Part shown: positions 27,371 through 35,890 of the stretch, in pieces
Numbering within the stretch: the stretch's first letter is position 1
Layout: each line of letters opens with the position of its first letter
NCBI GenBank assembly: GCA_034520725.1
Contig: JAXHNH010000001.1
Span: 276,821-340,820, forward strand
DNA length: 64,000 nt
DNA from: Gracilimonas sp034520725
Lineage (GTDB): Bacteria; Bacteroidota; Rhodothermia; Balneolales; Balneolaceae
Direction of reading: 5' to 3'
Translations under genes and position numbers: made by a program
Notes under the pieces: model-generated
Told to the model about the DNA's origin: nothing
Databases searched by the model: none
The model's input: the letters and a program-made list of their open reading frames with translations, nothing else

Positions 27371-28510
27371 ATGTCGGACAACTTAGATGCCATCCGCAAG
27401 AAACTGGATGATATAGACCGTACGATCTTAAAAGCGCTGGCACAGCGGCAGGGGTTGGTAAAAGAGGTTTCTGAATTGAAACTTAGCAATGAGAAAGGAA
27501 TTCGTGACCTGGAACGGGAAGAACAGCTATTGAACCGTATTAGGGATCTTGCACATGAGGTTGGTTTAGACCGGTATTATGCTGAGCATTTGTTTCGGGA
27601 GATCATCACCAATTCGGTACGATTTCAAACGCATTCTCTGGTAGATCATCAAAATGAAAGATCCGGAGCAGATATTATCCGTGTTTCGTATCAGGGTACG
27701 GATGGGGCATACAGCCATCTTGCGGCTACCCGGCATTTCAGTGAACGGTATTCAAAGGTAGATGCGATCGGTTACGATACCTTCCAGCAGGCAGCCCAGG
27801 CTCTTATGGATGAAAAAGTGGATTATGCGATCTTACCTATTGAAAATACCACGGCCGGTTCTATAAATGATACCTATGATATTGTAGGTAACGAGAATAT
27901 CCATATAGTTGGTGAGGAGATACTGAAAGTAGTTCACTGCCTAATGTCGGTTGAGCCGGTTGAACTTTCCAAAATCAGGCGAATCTTATCTCATCCTCAG
28001 GCCATTGCTCAGTGCACCACTTTTCTCTCCGGCCTGCCAAGATGCAAGGTAGAATCCTATTTAGACACCGCCATGTCTGCGAAGAAGATCCTGGAAGATG
28101 GGGACATCACTCAGGCCGCTATTGCCGGTGCCCACGCCGCAGACCTGTATGGGCTGCATGTTCTTGAAAGTGATATTGCAAATCAGAGTGCAAATTATAC
28201 CCGCTTTGTTGTAGCAGCGAGGCAACCGGTGAATGTAGATACGCAGATCCCCGCCAAAACATCACTGATGATGGTCACTTCAAATGAGGAGGGTTCTTTG
28301 ATCGTATGCCTCAATATTCTTCATAAGCATAAGATCAATATGGCGAAGCTGGAATCACGTCCAAGAATGAACGAGCCGTTCAGGTACACGTTTTATCTGG
28401 ATATTCATGGGAATATAGAAGATCCGGAAGTCTCCAAGGGGTTGGAGGAGTTAAGCCATAAAGCTGAGGAGCTGAAGATCCTGGGTTGCTATCCTAAGCA
28501 AGAGAATTAA
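27371..28510 (+). CDS. pheA: Bifunctional chorismate mutase / prephenate dehydratase (P-protein)
   Basis: Converts chorismate to prephenate and then phenylpyruvate on the phenylalanine pathway. Domains: chorismate mutase (1-90, LDAIRKKLDDIDRTILKALA), prephenate dehydratase (about 105-285, with YQGTDGAYSHLAA, the YAILPIENTTAGSINDTYD segment and the late TRFVV motif), and a C-terminal ACT domain (about 295-375) carrying the phenylalanine-binding ESRP-type motif (KLESRPRMNEPF). The 379-residue length is normal. No other aromatic-pathway genes are adjacent. Feedback inhibition by phenylalanine through the ACT domain is expected from the family. Confidence 0.96.
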   Translation: MSDNLDAIRKKLDDIDRTILKALAQRQGLVKEVSELKLSNEKGIRDLEREEQLLNRIRDLAHEVGLDRYYAEHLFREIITNSVRFQTHSLVDHQNERSGADIIRVSYQGTDGAYSHLAATRHFSERYSKVDAIGYDTFQQAAQALMDEKVDYAILPIENTTAGSINDTYDIVGNENIHIVGEEILKVVHCLMSVEPVELSKIRRILSHPQAIAQCTTFLSGLPRCKVESYLDTAMSAKKILEDGDITQAAIAGAHAADLYGLHVLESDIANQSANYTRFVVAARQPVNVDTQIPAKTSLMMVTSNEEGSLIVCLNILHKHKINMAKLESRPRMNEPFRYTFYLDIHGNIEDPEVSKGLEELSHKAEELKILGCYPKQEN

Positions 28511-28840
28511 GAAGCTAAATAGCCGATCTAGAAGAGTTATGGAAATAGTTGAACGTGAATTGATCACAAAATAACCTGATTATCACTCTGAGCATCTCAG
28601 TAGTTATATAGAACTCTTAAATTGAACGCGAAGAGTCTCAAAGTCTGAGTTATTGCTCATAACATACCAGGCTATGAGATCAAGCCTGGTGGCGGACACA
28701 GTCCTTCACAGTCCTTGCGTTAACATTTTCCCCCAAGATGCCCACTCTATCCAAGGCGAAGTATTTAAATAATCCGGAACTTTACTCTGCAGCTTTAAAT
28801 AAAAGTATTATCCGAATACTTTTCAAAAGCTCCGTTATTT
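28511..28840. other. 330-bp intergenic stretch with small hairpins, no gene seen
   Basis: Holds an 8-bp stem (ACCAGGCT / AGCCTGGT, around 28665-28692), a CTGAG-CAT-CTCAG hairpin near 28588 and a short direct repeat of CAGTCCTT near 28700. None has a T-run. No coding sequence is recognised. Confidence 0.45.
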
Positions 28841-29278
28841 ATGAATTATCGTTTTTTAAAAAACCTGCTGATACTATCAGTAATAATTGTTTACCTCAAC
28901 CTCACCTCGTGTGATATAATGGGTTCCAATAATGAAGTAGATGGCTGTCTCATTCAGTCAGGTATAGCCAGCTGGTATGGTGAGGATTATCACGGTACGC
29001 AGACTGCAAATGGTGAAATCTATGATATGGAATCCCTGACGGCTGCTCATAAAAGACTTCCGTTTAATACCATTGTCGGGGTTAAAAACCTGGATAATGG
29101 AGAGAATGTTATTGTGCGGATCAACAACCGGGGACCGTTTGTTGAAGGAAGGGTGATCGACCTATCGCGAGAAGCGGCAAGAGAGATAGGGATCATTGCA
29201 ACCGGTTTGGCTGATGTGGATCTATATTTGATAGAAAAAGGGGACGGGGAAATTTCAGCCAATCTTAGCTGCCGTTAA
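28841..29278 (+). CDS. RlpA-like septal-ring lipoprotein (DPBB domain)
   Basis: 145 residues. A lipoprotein signal ends in LNLTSC (cysteine near residue 24). The mature domain is a double-psi beta-barrel of the RlpA type: QSGIASWYGEDYHGTQTANG, YDMESLTAAHKRLPFNTIV, VKNLDNGENVIVRINNRGPF, then GRVIDLSREAAREIGI. In other species RlpA cleaves naked glycan strands at the septum; the conserved acidic residue is D159 in P. aeruginosa, with a corresponding DLS motif here. There is no SPOR domain, so septal targeting would need another route. Monocistronic. Confidence 0.9.
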   Translation: MNYRFLKNLLILSVIIVYLNLTSCDIMGSNNEVDGCLIQSGIASWYGEDYHGTQTANGEIYDMESLTAAHKRLPFNTIVGVKNLDNGENVIVRINNRGPFVEGRVIDLSREAAREIGIIATGLADVDLYLIEKGDGEISANLSCR

Positions 29279-29357
29279 TTCATTCGCAGCTAAAAAAAAT
29301 AATAATCGAATGATAAAAGGTTCACGGTTATTGAGACCATTTCATTTTCATATAAAT

Positions 29358-29987
29358 TCAGGAATCACACCCGTTGTGTTTTTTCCACATTTCAGGATCG
29401 TGGCCTTCCGGTATATTTTGACATGGGTCACCGCTTGAATATCCACGCAGATCGTTATAGAGGATAATTTGCTCATTTGATAAAATATTTATCATTTCGA
29501 GGTGAGTAGATAGGTGAATGTATCTCAATTCAGCGTAATTCTGAGCACTCGCATTGATCAGTTCTTTTAACTTATCATCACTTATTGTCTTATCAGTGAA
29601 ATGTGTATCCAGTTCTGTTTCCAACTCAACGATCTGTTTTCCCAGGGGGATAGCTTTTTGCTGCATATCATTGTAGAGACTCTGGATCACGTTTAACTGA
29701 TCGTTTGTCAGATCAAATTCACCGGCTTCAAAAGCATCCAGTACGTGTCGCGGTCCGGGATAACCGTTTAGCTCGGCCGGCTTTGCCATACCATTAAAAG
29801 GAGTGCCTGCTCCTGTTTTAAGCCCTCTGATATCCTCGGGAGTCAGGGATTTAATAGATCGATCCTGTTGTCCTGAATATTGCGAATGAACCGAACTTTG
29901 GTGTTCGTGCTGGGCGTTTAATCCGGCTAAGCAAATGACAGAAATTACCAGACTTATGAAAAGTGACCTGAATGTGGTTTTGAACAT
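29358..29987 (-). CDS. Exported Spy/CpxP-like helical protein
   Basis: 209 residues with a signal peptide (about 1-25, ending GLNA|QHEH). The mature protein begins with a His-rich segment (QHEHQSSVHSQYS) and is followed by a helical region in which LTNDQLNVIQSLYNDMQQKA and LGKQIVELETELDTHF resemble the LTxxQ helices of Spy/CpxP and heavy-metal-resistance proteins (about 90-180). The C-terminus carries C, H, H, C (PCQNIPEGHDPEMWKKHNGC), a possible metal site. Probably a periplasmic chaperone or metal-sensing protein. Alone on its strand, so no regulatory partner is evident. Confidence 0.75.
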   Translation of the reverse strand: MFKTTFRSLFISLVISVICLAGLNAQHEHQSSVHSQYSGQQDRSIKSLTPEDIRGLKTGAGTPFNGMAKPAELNGYPGPRHVLDAFEAGEFDLTNDQLNVIQSLYNDMQQKAIPLGKQIVELETELDTHFTDKTISDDKLKELINASAQNYAELRYIHLSTHLEMINILSNEQIILYNDLRGYSSGDPCQNIPEGHDPEMWKKHNGCDS

Positions 29988-30094
29988 GTGATTAGAATGG
30001 TGATTTGTTAATATTTAACTTAAAAAATATACAAATCCTACCACAACTATCACTTATTGTGTGGGGTGATGTAGAGTTACATTTGAAGCCTGAA

Positions 30095-30887
30095 TCAACT
30101 GGCTATCAGATATTTGAATTCCGGATACATCTCATTTAAGTCCAGTGAACCGATTAGTTCCTCAATACCGTTTTTGTTTAGCAGTTTATGCGTGAGAAAA
30201 TGTCCATCCATAAAAACGCCAAGCGTTCCATATGGTGAGCCGGATTTCCTTGCTTCCTCAGGTGTATGCACTCTATGTAATACCACATCAAAACCCATGT
30301 CCTCAAAAATGACTTTCATCTCATGGATGTAATAATTCACAAAGGCACTTTGATCTGCGAAACTGATCGTGATGCCGTGTGGATTCAATGGATTGGTTTT
30401 TTCTGCTATTGGCAGGGCAAAGGCAGGAACCGGTACTTCTGTCTTGAACTTTTTTAACAGCATCGTAAAGCCGGGAATATGAGCGTGCTCAAGATATCCG
30501 CGCTGCAGGAAGAAATCCCGGTCATTTGTTGAAATCCTCATTCTCCAAAACAATGACCATACCGTTACTTATGCTGTTATTAGTCTCAGTCGTTTGCAAC
30601 AACTCTGATTTTAACCATTGCTCCGGCCCATCATCTGCCACATAAACATGATTGATATACGTATAACCCGGCGCATAAATCGGTTTCCATGCAAATTCAG
30701 CTGGCACATATTCTATGAAGGCATCCTTTGGGGTATCCAGTTTTATGATGACCATGCCCTCCTCGAATCTATCCAGCAACCAATCCCGATTATATGTAAA
30801 CAACTCAGGACTGTTTGGGTTTTTTAGATCTATGCAGGGCAAGGTTCCCTGACCTATGGTATCAGCGTTTAGTTTGATGAGTGTCAT
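30095..30887 (-). pseudogene. GNAT acetyltransferase with YoaP domain, frameshifted
   Basis: Two overlapping reading frames (30920-30522 and 30553-30095) are the two halves of one protein. The N-terminal half reads LIKLNADTIGQGTLPCIDLK and FIEYVPAEFAWKPIYAPGYT, as in GNAT proteins fused to a YoaP domain. The second half reads DRDFFLQRGYLE and PHGITISFADQSAFVNYYI, followed by HTPEEARKSGSPYGTLGVFM, the YoaP part. A one-base shift between about 30522 and 30553 separates them. The usual acetyl-CoA loop (RGxGxG-like) is also poorly preserved, so the gene may carry more than one lesion. The start at 30887 has GGAGG six bases upstream and is preferred to 30920. Confidence 0.75.
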
Positions 30888-30953
30888 GGCGGCCTCCGGA
30901 GTTTTTCGGATGCTACCCATAATTCTTAAAGAACGTATGAAGAAAGAAGATCT

Positions 30954-32147
30954 TTAGATCTTTTTTGAACCATCTTTCCATTGCAACTCAAACGATTCCT
31001 TTTCTGTAAAAGTCTCGGATTTTCGGATCCATTTTTCATTTTGCCAAACACGTACAAAACCCTTTTCAAGTGGCTCATTGGGATTTTGTTTGTCCAATGC
31101 GTGTGACAATGAGGTCAATAATTGTTGTCGGGTTCTGAGCTGCGATTCTGCTTTATGGGTAAGTTTTTCCCGTAGATTTTGAATGTTGACATGAGCCGAA
31201 TCCATTTTCTGTTTTACGACCTGAAGGGCGTGAGATTTTGCCAGATTAGAGACTTTGTCCTTGTATAATTGAATGGCCCCTATGGTGTGCATTTCAAGTT
31301 TTTTGGCTTTGTCTTCCACAAGAAAACGTATTTCATTGATATCAGGTACGGCAAGCACTGCGGCCTGAGTTGGAGTAGCAGCCCGGGCATCAGCCACAAA
31401 ATCGGAGATTGAGAAATCCACTTCGTGGCCCACAGCACTTATGACAGGAACCTTACTTTTGAAGACAGATCTTGCCACGGCCTCTTCGTTAAACGGCCAA
31501 AGGTCCTCGAGAGAACCGCCACCGCGTCCTATTATCATCACGTCCACATTCCTATTTGATGAGAAATACTCAATTCCCTTTACGATCTCGGGAGCCGCAT
31601 TGACACCCTGAACCGAAGCATGGTACAATTTTACGGTGGCAAGCGGCCATCGCTTTTCGAGGGTGGACCTGATATCCTGAAAAGCTGCTCCTGTTGCTGA
31701 AGTCACCACTCCAATAGTTTGAGGAAATTTGGGAAGTGGTTTTTTGTGATGGTCTTCAAATAATCCTTCTGCTTTCAACTTGGCTTTCAGTTTTTCAAAA
31801 GCCTGTTGCAGTTTCCCGATCCCGGCCTGCTGAACCAGACTCACGATCATCTGATATCGGCCGTGCGGAGCATAAACCTGAATGTCGCCGCCAACTACGA
31901 TCTGCTGGCCATCAGTAAGGTTCAGGTCGAGGCGCTGAGCTGTACTTCTCCATATCACGCAGGGCAGGGCGGCATTCGAATCCTTAAGGGTGAAATAATA
32001 GTGTCCGTTACGGCTTTGATTGACATTGCTTGTTTCTCCCTCAACCAGGATATCTATAAAATTTTGCTCGAGCACATTCTTGATCTTATCGGTAAGCTGA
32101 GAAACGCTCGGGATATCAAATAAAAAAGGGATCTGATTTTCGGACAT
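30954..32147 (-). CDS. xseA: Exodeoxyribonuclease VII large subunit
   Basis: Catalytic subunit of ExoVII, which degrades single-stranded DNA from both ends during repair. The 397 residues start with an OB-fold (about 10-110: LVEGETSNVNQSRNGHYYFT and CVIWRS). The catalytic core follows with PKFPQTIGVVTSATGAAFQD, VDVMIIGRGGGSLEDLWPFN, VPVISAVGHEVDFSISDFVA and DARAATPTQAAVLAVP. A coiled-coil segment and a C-terminal LEKGFVRVW strand complete it. The small subunit gene xseB is not adjacent, since the next gene downstream is the broken GNAT. It is presumably elsewhere in the genome. Confidence 0.96.
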   Translation of the reverse strand: MSENQIPFLFDIPSVSQLTDKIKNVLEQNFIDILVEGETSNVNQSRNGHYYFTLKDSNAALPCVIWRSTAQRLDLNLTDGQQIVVGGDIQVYAPHGRYQMIVSLVQQAGIGKLQQAFEKLKAKLKAEGLFEDHHKKPLPKFPQTIGVVTSATGAAFQDIRSTLEKRWPLATVKLYHASVQGVNAAPEIVKGIEYFSSNRNVDVMIIGRGGGSLEDLWPFNEEAVARSVFKSKVPVISAVGHEVDFSISDFVADARAATPTQAAVLAVPDINEIRFLVEDKAKKLEMHTIGAIQLYKDKVSNLAKSHALQVVKQKMDSAHVNIQNLREKLTHKAESQLRTRQQLLTSLSHALDKQNPNEPLEKGFVRVWQNEKWIRKSETFTEKESFELQWKDGSKKI

Positions 32148-32184
32148 AGGAGGTTTTTCGTTTCGAAATTACAGCTTAAGGTAA

Positions 32185-32399
32185 GAAGGATTGAAATCCT
32201 TCGCATGTGCAAAGACTGATTTCAAAATCACAAAAATCATGAAATATTTTCACTAAGCTCAAAAGATCTCTCAATGATCAGAAATAATATTTATAATCAG
32301 GAAAAGCATCATGCAAAAAAGATATATCAGGAGGAACTAAAAAGATTATCCAAAGCTGAGGAACTAAACCTTTAACCAAGCGAGGGATTTCAATCCTTC
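32185..32399. repeat. Inverted pair of 20-bp hairpin repeats flanking a short segment (REP-like)
   Basis: GAAGGATTGAAATCCTTCGC at 32185-32204 reappears inverted at 32380-32399 with 19 of 20 identities. Each unit is itself a hairpin (GAAGGATT-GA-AATCCTTC). The 175 bp between contain a possible 33-residue ORF (32274-32375, with a GAG-rich helical peptide) but no known domain. The arrangement resembles a REP pair or small non-autonomous element between xseA and the thioesterase gene. Confidence 0.55.
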
Positions 32400-32416
32400 A
32401 GCTTGTACATATTATC

Positions 32417-32869
32417 ATGACCAAAACACAGATCGAACAATATCTCTATAAACATATTCCCATCACCAAGGCATTGGGAGTAAAAGCCGTTTCATTTTCA
32501 GAGCGTGAGGTAAAAATGAAGGCGCCTCTGTTCAACAATATCAATCATCAGTCAACGGCATTTGGTGGAAGTATCAGCAGTTTATTGATCACAACCGGGT
32601 GGTCTTATCTGCGGTTGTTGTTTGATGATCACGATCCCGTTCCTGCTATCGTGATCGGCCGAAGTTCTACAGATTACCTGAAACCGATCAATCAGAATTT
32701 TGTAGCTGAACTGTTGATACCTGAGGAAGAAGACCTATTTAGATTTAGAGAAATGTATGACCGGTTCGGAAAATCCCGAATAACTCTGAAAGCTCAAATC
32801 AAAACCATCGAACAAATACAGGCTTCTTTCGAGGGAGATTTTGTAGTGATGAAGCATCGCAGGCAATAA
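32417..32869 (+). CDS. YiiD C-terminal-type thioesterase (hotdog fold)
   Basis: 150 residues forming one hotdog domain of the YiiD_C (PF09500) type. It has the conserved NHQSTAFGGSISSLLITTGW helix region, which in this family replaces the usual HGG catalytic stretch, and IVIGRSSTDYLKPI and KSRITLKAQIK strands. Probable acyl-CoA or acyl-ACP thioesterase with unknown substrate. Cytoplasmic. Its start lies 17 bp after the right copy of the inverted repeat, and pyrC follows 77 bp downstream with its own promoter. Confidence 0.82.
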   Translation: MTKTQIEQYLYKHIPITKALGVKAVSFSEREVKMKAPLFNNINHQSTAFGGSISSLLITTGWSYLRLLFDDHDPVPAIVIGRSSTDYLKPINQNFVAELLIPEEEDLFRFREMYDRFGKSRITLKAQIKTIEQIQASFEGDFVVMKHRRQ

Positions 32870-32883
32870 AACTGCCTAAGGCT

Positions 32884-32916
32884 TTTGTGCATTGACCGCT
32901 AAAGGCGGTATATTTG
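32884..32916 (+). promoter_or_regulatory. Bacteroidetes-type promoter of pyrC
   Basis: TTTG at 32884-32887 and TATATTTG at 32909-32916 match the -33/-7 pattern TTTG and TAnnTTTG with a 21-bp spacer. A small hairpin ACCGC-TAAAG-GCGGT sits inside the spacer. The implied start of transcription is about 23 bp before the pyrC ATG. Confidence 0.45.
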
Positions 32917-32946
32917 CAGGCAAAATAAAAAGCCAAAAACATACTT

Positions 32947-34227
32947 ATGCTCCTCAAAAATGTAAAGCCCGTTAGCAACTCACATAAAGGTAAAGATACC
33001 ACTGATATCCGCATTGAGGGGGATGTGATCACCGAGATCGGAAGTGGTTTAAAAGCCAAAAAAAATGAAGAAACTCATGATCTGGAGGGTGTATATGTAT
33101 CTCCGGGATGGATGGATATGCATGTTCATTTACGTGAGCCGGGATTTGAACATAAGGAAACCATTAAGACCGGTTGTGATGCTGCAGCCTTTGGCGGATT
33201 TACAGCTGTTGCCTGTATGCCGAACACCAAGCCTGCCACACATACCCGTGATGTGGTTGAGTACATCATTAAAAAGGCACAGGAACTTCCGGTGGATGTT
33301 CATCCGATTGCCTGTGTAACTAAAGACCGTGCCGGGAAATCGATAGCTGAAATGGCCGATATGAAAGAAGGTGGAGCCGTGGCTTTCAGTGATGATGGTG
33401 ATCCGGTCTATGATTCACAGGTGATGCGGGTGGCTTTGGAGTACTCGTCTATGCTGGAAATGCCGATCATCAATCATGAGGAAGATCTCGCACTCTCAAG
33501 ACCGGGACACATGAACGAGGGCAAGGTTTCAACACGATTGGGCCTCGATGGAACACCCGGTATTGCTGAGGAAGTGATGATAGCCCGGGATATCCTTTTG
33601 GCAGAATACACCGGTGGACATATTCACGTCGCTCATATAAGTACCAGGGAAGGTGTGGACTTGGTCAGAAAGGCCAAGAAAAAAGGCATCCATGTAACTA
33701 CGGAAGTTTGTGCCCATCATTTTGATCTTACAGATGAGGAAATTGAGCGTACCAAGTTTAATACGAATTTTAAGATGCATCCGCCGTTGAGAACGCAGGA
33801 TGATGTGGATGCTATGGTAGAAGGACTGGTAGACGGAACGATTGATGCGATATGTACCGACCATGCACCCCATGCCATTGAGGAAAAAGAGGTCGAATTC
33901 ATTTACGCTCCCAATGGCATTATTGGCCTCGAAACAGCCTGGTCTATTACCAACAAGAGACTTTTTCAAACCAAAAAATTGGATCTGCAGCAACTGGTAG
34001 ATAAACTGTGCTACAAACCACGGGAGATCCTCAATCTTGAAGTACCAGAGATTAAAAAGGGCGCTAAAGCCAATCTGACCTTCTTCAACACGGACGAAGA
34101 GTGGACCTTTACCCCAAAGAATGTGAGGTCAAAATCCAAGAATTCACCTTACCTGAACGAAAAACTGGAAGGTCGTGCAGTAGGAATTTTCAATAAAGGT
34201 CAGCTGGTACTGAATGAGCTCCGGTAA
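32947..34227 (+). CDS. pyrC: Dihydroorotase (class I)
   Basis: Zinc amidohydrolase that closes carbamoyl-aspartate to dihydroorotate in pyrimidine synthesis. The 426 residues contain the first metal motif DMHVHLREPG (H59, H61), CMPNTKPATH, a histidine in IINHEEDLALS, HVAHISTREG, and the late DHAPH motif that contributes the catalytic aspartate. Length and motif spacing suit class I enzymes. The stop overlaps the start of tsaB by 14 bp, so the two genes are co-translated. Upstream hairpin and promoter are described separately. Confidence 0.96.
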   Translation: MLLKNVKPVSNSHKGKDTTDIRIEGDVITEIGSGLKAKKNEETHDLEGVYVSPGWMDMHVHLREPGFEHKETIKTGCDAAAFGGFTAVACMPNTKPATHTRDVVEYIIKKAQELPVDVHPIACVTKDRAGKSIAEMADMKEGGAVAFSDDGDPVYDSQVMRVALEYSSMLEMPIINHEEDLALSRPGHMNEGKVSTRLGLDGTPGIAEEVMIARDILLAEYTGGHIHVAHISTREGVDLVRKAKKKGIHVTTEVCAHHFDLTDEEIERTKFNTNFKMHPPLRTQDDVDAMVEGLVDGTIDAICTDHAPHAIEEKEVEFIYAPNGIIGLETAWSITNKRLFQTKKLDLQQLVDKLCYKPREILNLEVPEIKKGAKANLTFFNTDEEWTFTPKNVRSKSKNSPYLNEKLEGRAVGIFNKGQLVLNELR

Positions 34228-34900
34228 GATCCTTGCCATAGAAACAGCTACCCAGGTCTGTTCTGTTTGTTATCAGGATGAGAAGGGTGAAGTGTATGAA
34301 AAAAGGACAGAAAGGAAGGGATCGCATTCAGAGCTGCTCTTCATTTTTATGAGGGAACTGATGCAAGAGCAACATTTTGGGATCAAAGACCTGAATGCCG
34401 TTTTAGTAAGTACAGGTCCCGGTTCATATACCGGTTTACGAATAGCAGCCAGTGCGGTTAAGGGTTTGCTGTTCGGGTTCGATATTCCTGTTTATGCAGG
34501 TAATACCCTGGCTGGTTTTGCCCAAACTGCGGGAAACGGAAAGATCCATGCTGTGATCAACGCAAGAAGAAAGCATCTCTATCATCAGGTGTTCGAGAAG
34601 AAGGATGATGTAAGATCCATATCAGAATCTAAAATCCTGGAATTAACGGATATCGAAGGTAAACTTAAGGAAGGTGATTTGATCATAGGTACAGGAATTG
34701 ACCGCCTGAATGAAGAATCTGTTAAACGATTGAAAATTATAGACTCAACTACAATTTCAGCTAAAGGATTGATCGGTTTGTTTAATAGTGGATCAAAAGA
34801 TGAGTTCTTTAGTAAAACAACTCCGGAAGAGCTGGAATCAAATTATTTGACGAGCAGTCAGGTGAACAACACAAATTTGAATAAGGCTAAATCTAACTAA
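34214..34900 (+). CDS. tsaB: tRNA threonylcarbamoyladenosine biosynthesis protein TsaB
   Basis: Non-catalytic partner of TsaD in making t6A37 on tRNAs that read ANN codons. It belongs to the ASKHA fold: KILAIETATQVCSVC phosphate-1-like strand, ERKGSHSELLFIFM, and the diagnostic VSTGPGSYTGLRIAASAVKG. The C-terminal part (about 120-228) is divergent, as is usual for TsaB, and ends in an Asn/Lys-rich tail. Its start is inside the end of pyrC (14-bp overlap). Confidence 0.93.
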   Translation: MSSGKILAIETATQVCSVCYQDEKGEVYEKRTERKGSHSELLFIFMRELMQEQHFGIKDLNAVLVSTGPGSYTGLRIAASAVKGLLFGFDIPVYAGNTLAGFAQTAGNGKIHAVINARRKHLYHQVFEKKDDVRSISESKILELTDIEGKLKEGDLIIGTGIDRLNEESVKRLKIIDSTTISAKGLIGLFNSGSKDEFFSKTTPEELESNYLTSSQVNNTNLNKAKSN

Positions 34901-34965
34901 ATCAGATTCAGAATTAAGCGCTAGAATCTTTATTTTTAGAGCTTCAGAATCATAAATAATAGCAT

Positions 34966-35811
34966 ATGTCCTGGTTTCAAAGAAAAGACGAAAATATACA
35001 GACTAACACACGTAAAGAAATGCCTGAAGGCGTTTGGATCAAAGTGCCAACCACCGGAGAGACGATCCACAAACGTGAATTGGAAGATAATCTATGGGTT
35101 GATCCGTTAAGCGGATATCACTTCAGAATTGGGAGTGAAAAGTATTTCGAGATCATTTTTGACAAGGGAAAGTTCAAGGAGTTGGGTCAGGAAATTCAGC
35201 CTACTGACCCTCTGAATTTCGAGGATCGAAAGAAATACAAGGACCGCCTGGAAGAATATCAGGACAAGACTGGTTTATCTGACGCTGCTCGTGTGGGCGT
35301 GGGTAAAATGAACAAACTCGATGTGGTCGTGGCCTGTATGGACTTCTCTTTTATTGGAGGGAGTATGGGATCTGTGGTAGGTGAGAGACTTGGTATTGCC
35401 ATTGATTATGCCCGGGAGAATAAGGTCCCGCTGATCATTATATCACAAACCGGTGGTGCCCGCATGATGGAAAGCGTACTGAGCCTGATGCAAATGGCTA
35501 AAACATCCGCGAAACTGGCTCAGCTTGAAGAAGCAAAGGTGCCTTACATCTCATACATGACCGATCCAACAACAGGCGGTGTGACTGCAAGTTACGCTAT
35601 GCTGGGAGACTTCAATATTGCGGAACCGGGAGCTTTGATCGGTTTTGCAGGACCGCGTGTGATCAGGCAAACGATTGGTCGAGATCTTCCTGAAGGATTT
35701 CAAACAGCAGAATACCTGATGGAACACGGTTTTCTCGATTTCATAGTACCACGCACAAAGATGAAAGCGAAGCTCACAAAGCTACTGAAGGTAGTTCTGC
35801 AAAGAAACTAA
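34966..35811 (+). CDS. accD: Acetyl-CoA carboxylase carboxyltransferase subunit beta, lacking zinc-ribbon cysteines
   Basis: Beta half of the carboxyltransferase that moves the carboxyl group from biotin to acetyl-CoA, the first step of fatty-acid synthesis. The crotonase-like core is complete: KMNKLDVVVACMDFSFIGGS, MGSVVGERL, IIISQTGGARMMES, TDPTTGGVTASYAMLGD and EPGALIGFAGPRVIRQT. The N-terminal ribbon is recognisable in shape (WIKVPTTGETIHKREL and WVDPLSGYHFRI). All four zinc-binding cysteines are replaced, by V27, T30, D46 and S49, which are the positions of the cysteines in E. coli AccD. The ribbon therefore should not bind zinc as usual. 281 residues; monocistronic with its own terminator. 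The partner accA is not in the window. Confidence 0.94.
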   Translation: MSWFQRKDENIQTNTRKEMPEGVWIKVPTTGETIHKRELEDNLWVDPLSGYHFRIGSEKYFEIIFDKGKFKELGQEIQPTDPLNFEDRKKYKDRLEEYQDKTGLSDAARVGVGKMNKLDVVVACMDFSFIGGSMGSVVGERLGIAIDYARENKVPLIIISQTGGARMMESVLSLMQMAKTSAKLAQLEEAKVPYISYMTDPTTGGVTASYAMLGDFNIAEPGALIGFAGPRVIRQTIGRDLPEGFQTAEYLMEHGFLDFIVPRTKMKAKLTKLLKVVLQRN

Positions 35812-35837
35812 ACTTCAATATTTAACAGTAACACACC

Positions 35838-35871
35838 GAAAAGAATGCTCTCAGCGTTCTTTTCTTGTTTT
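35838..35871 (+). terminator. Intrinsic terminator of accD
   Basis: GAAAAGAATGCT and AGCGTTCTTTTC pair in a 12-position stem with one G.T wobble around CTC, followed by a T-rich run interrupted once. Confidence 0.75.
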
Positions 35872-35890
35872 AACCCAATCCTATATTCAT

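Noticed and set aside
28665..28692. ACCAGGCT/AGCCTGGT hairpin as terminator of pheA
   Set aside because: It is about 155 bp after the stop and lacks a T-run, so there is no reason to call it a terminator.
32274..32375. 33-residue ORF between the two hairpin repeats
   Set aside because: Charged helical peptide with no known domain; too short and without supporting context to call a gene, so it is only mentioned under the repeat.
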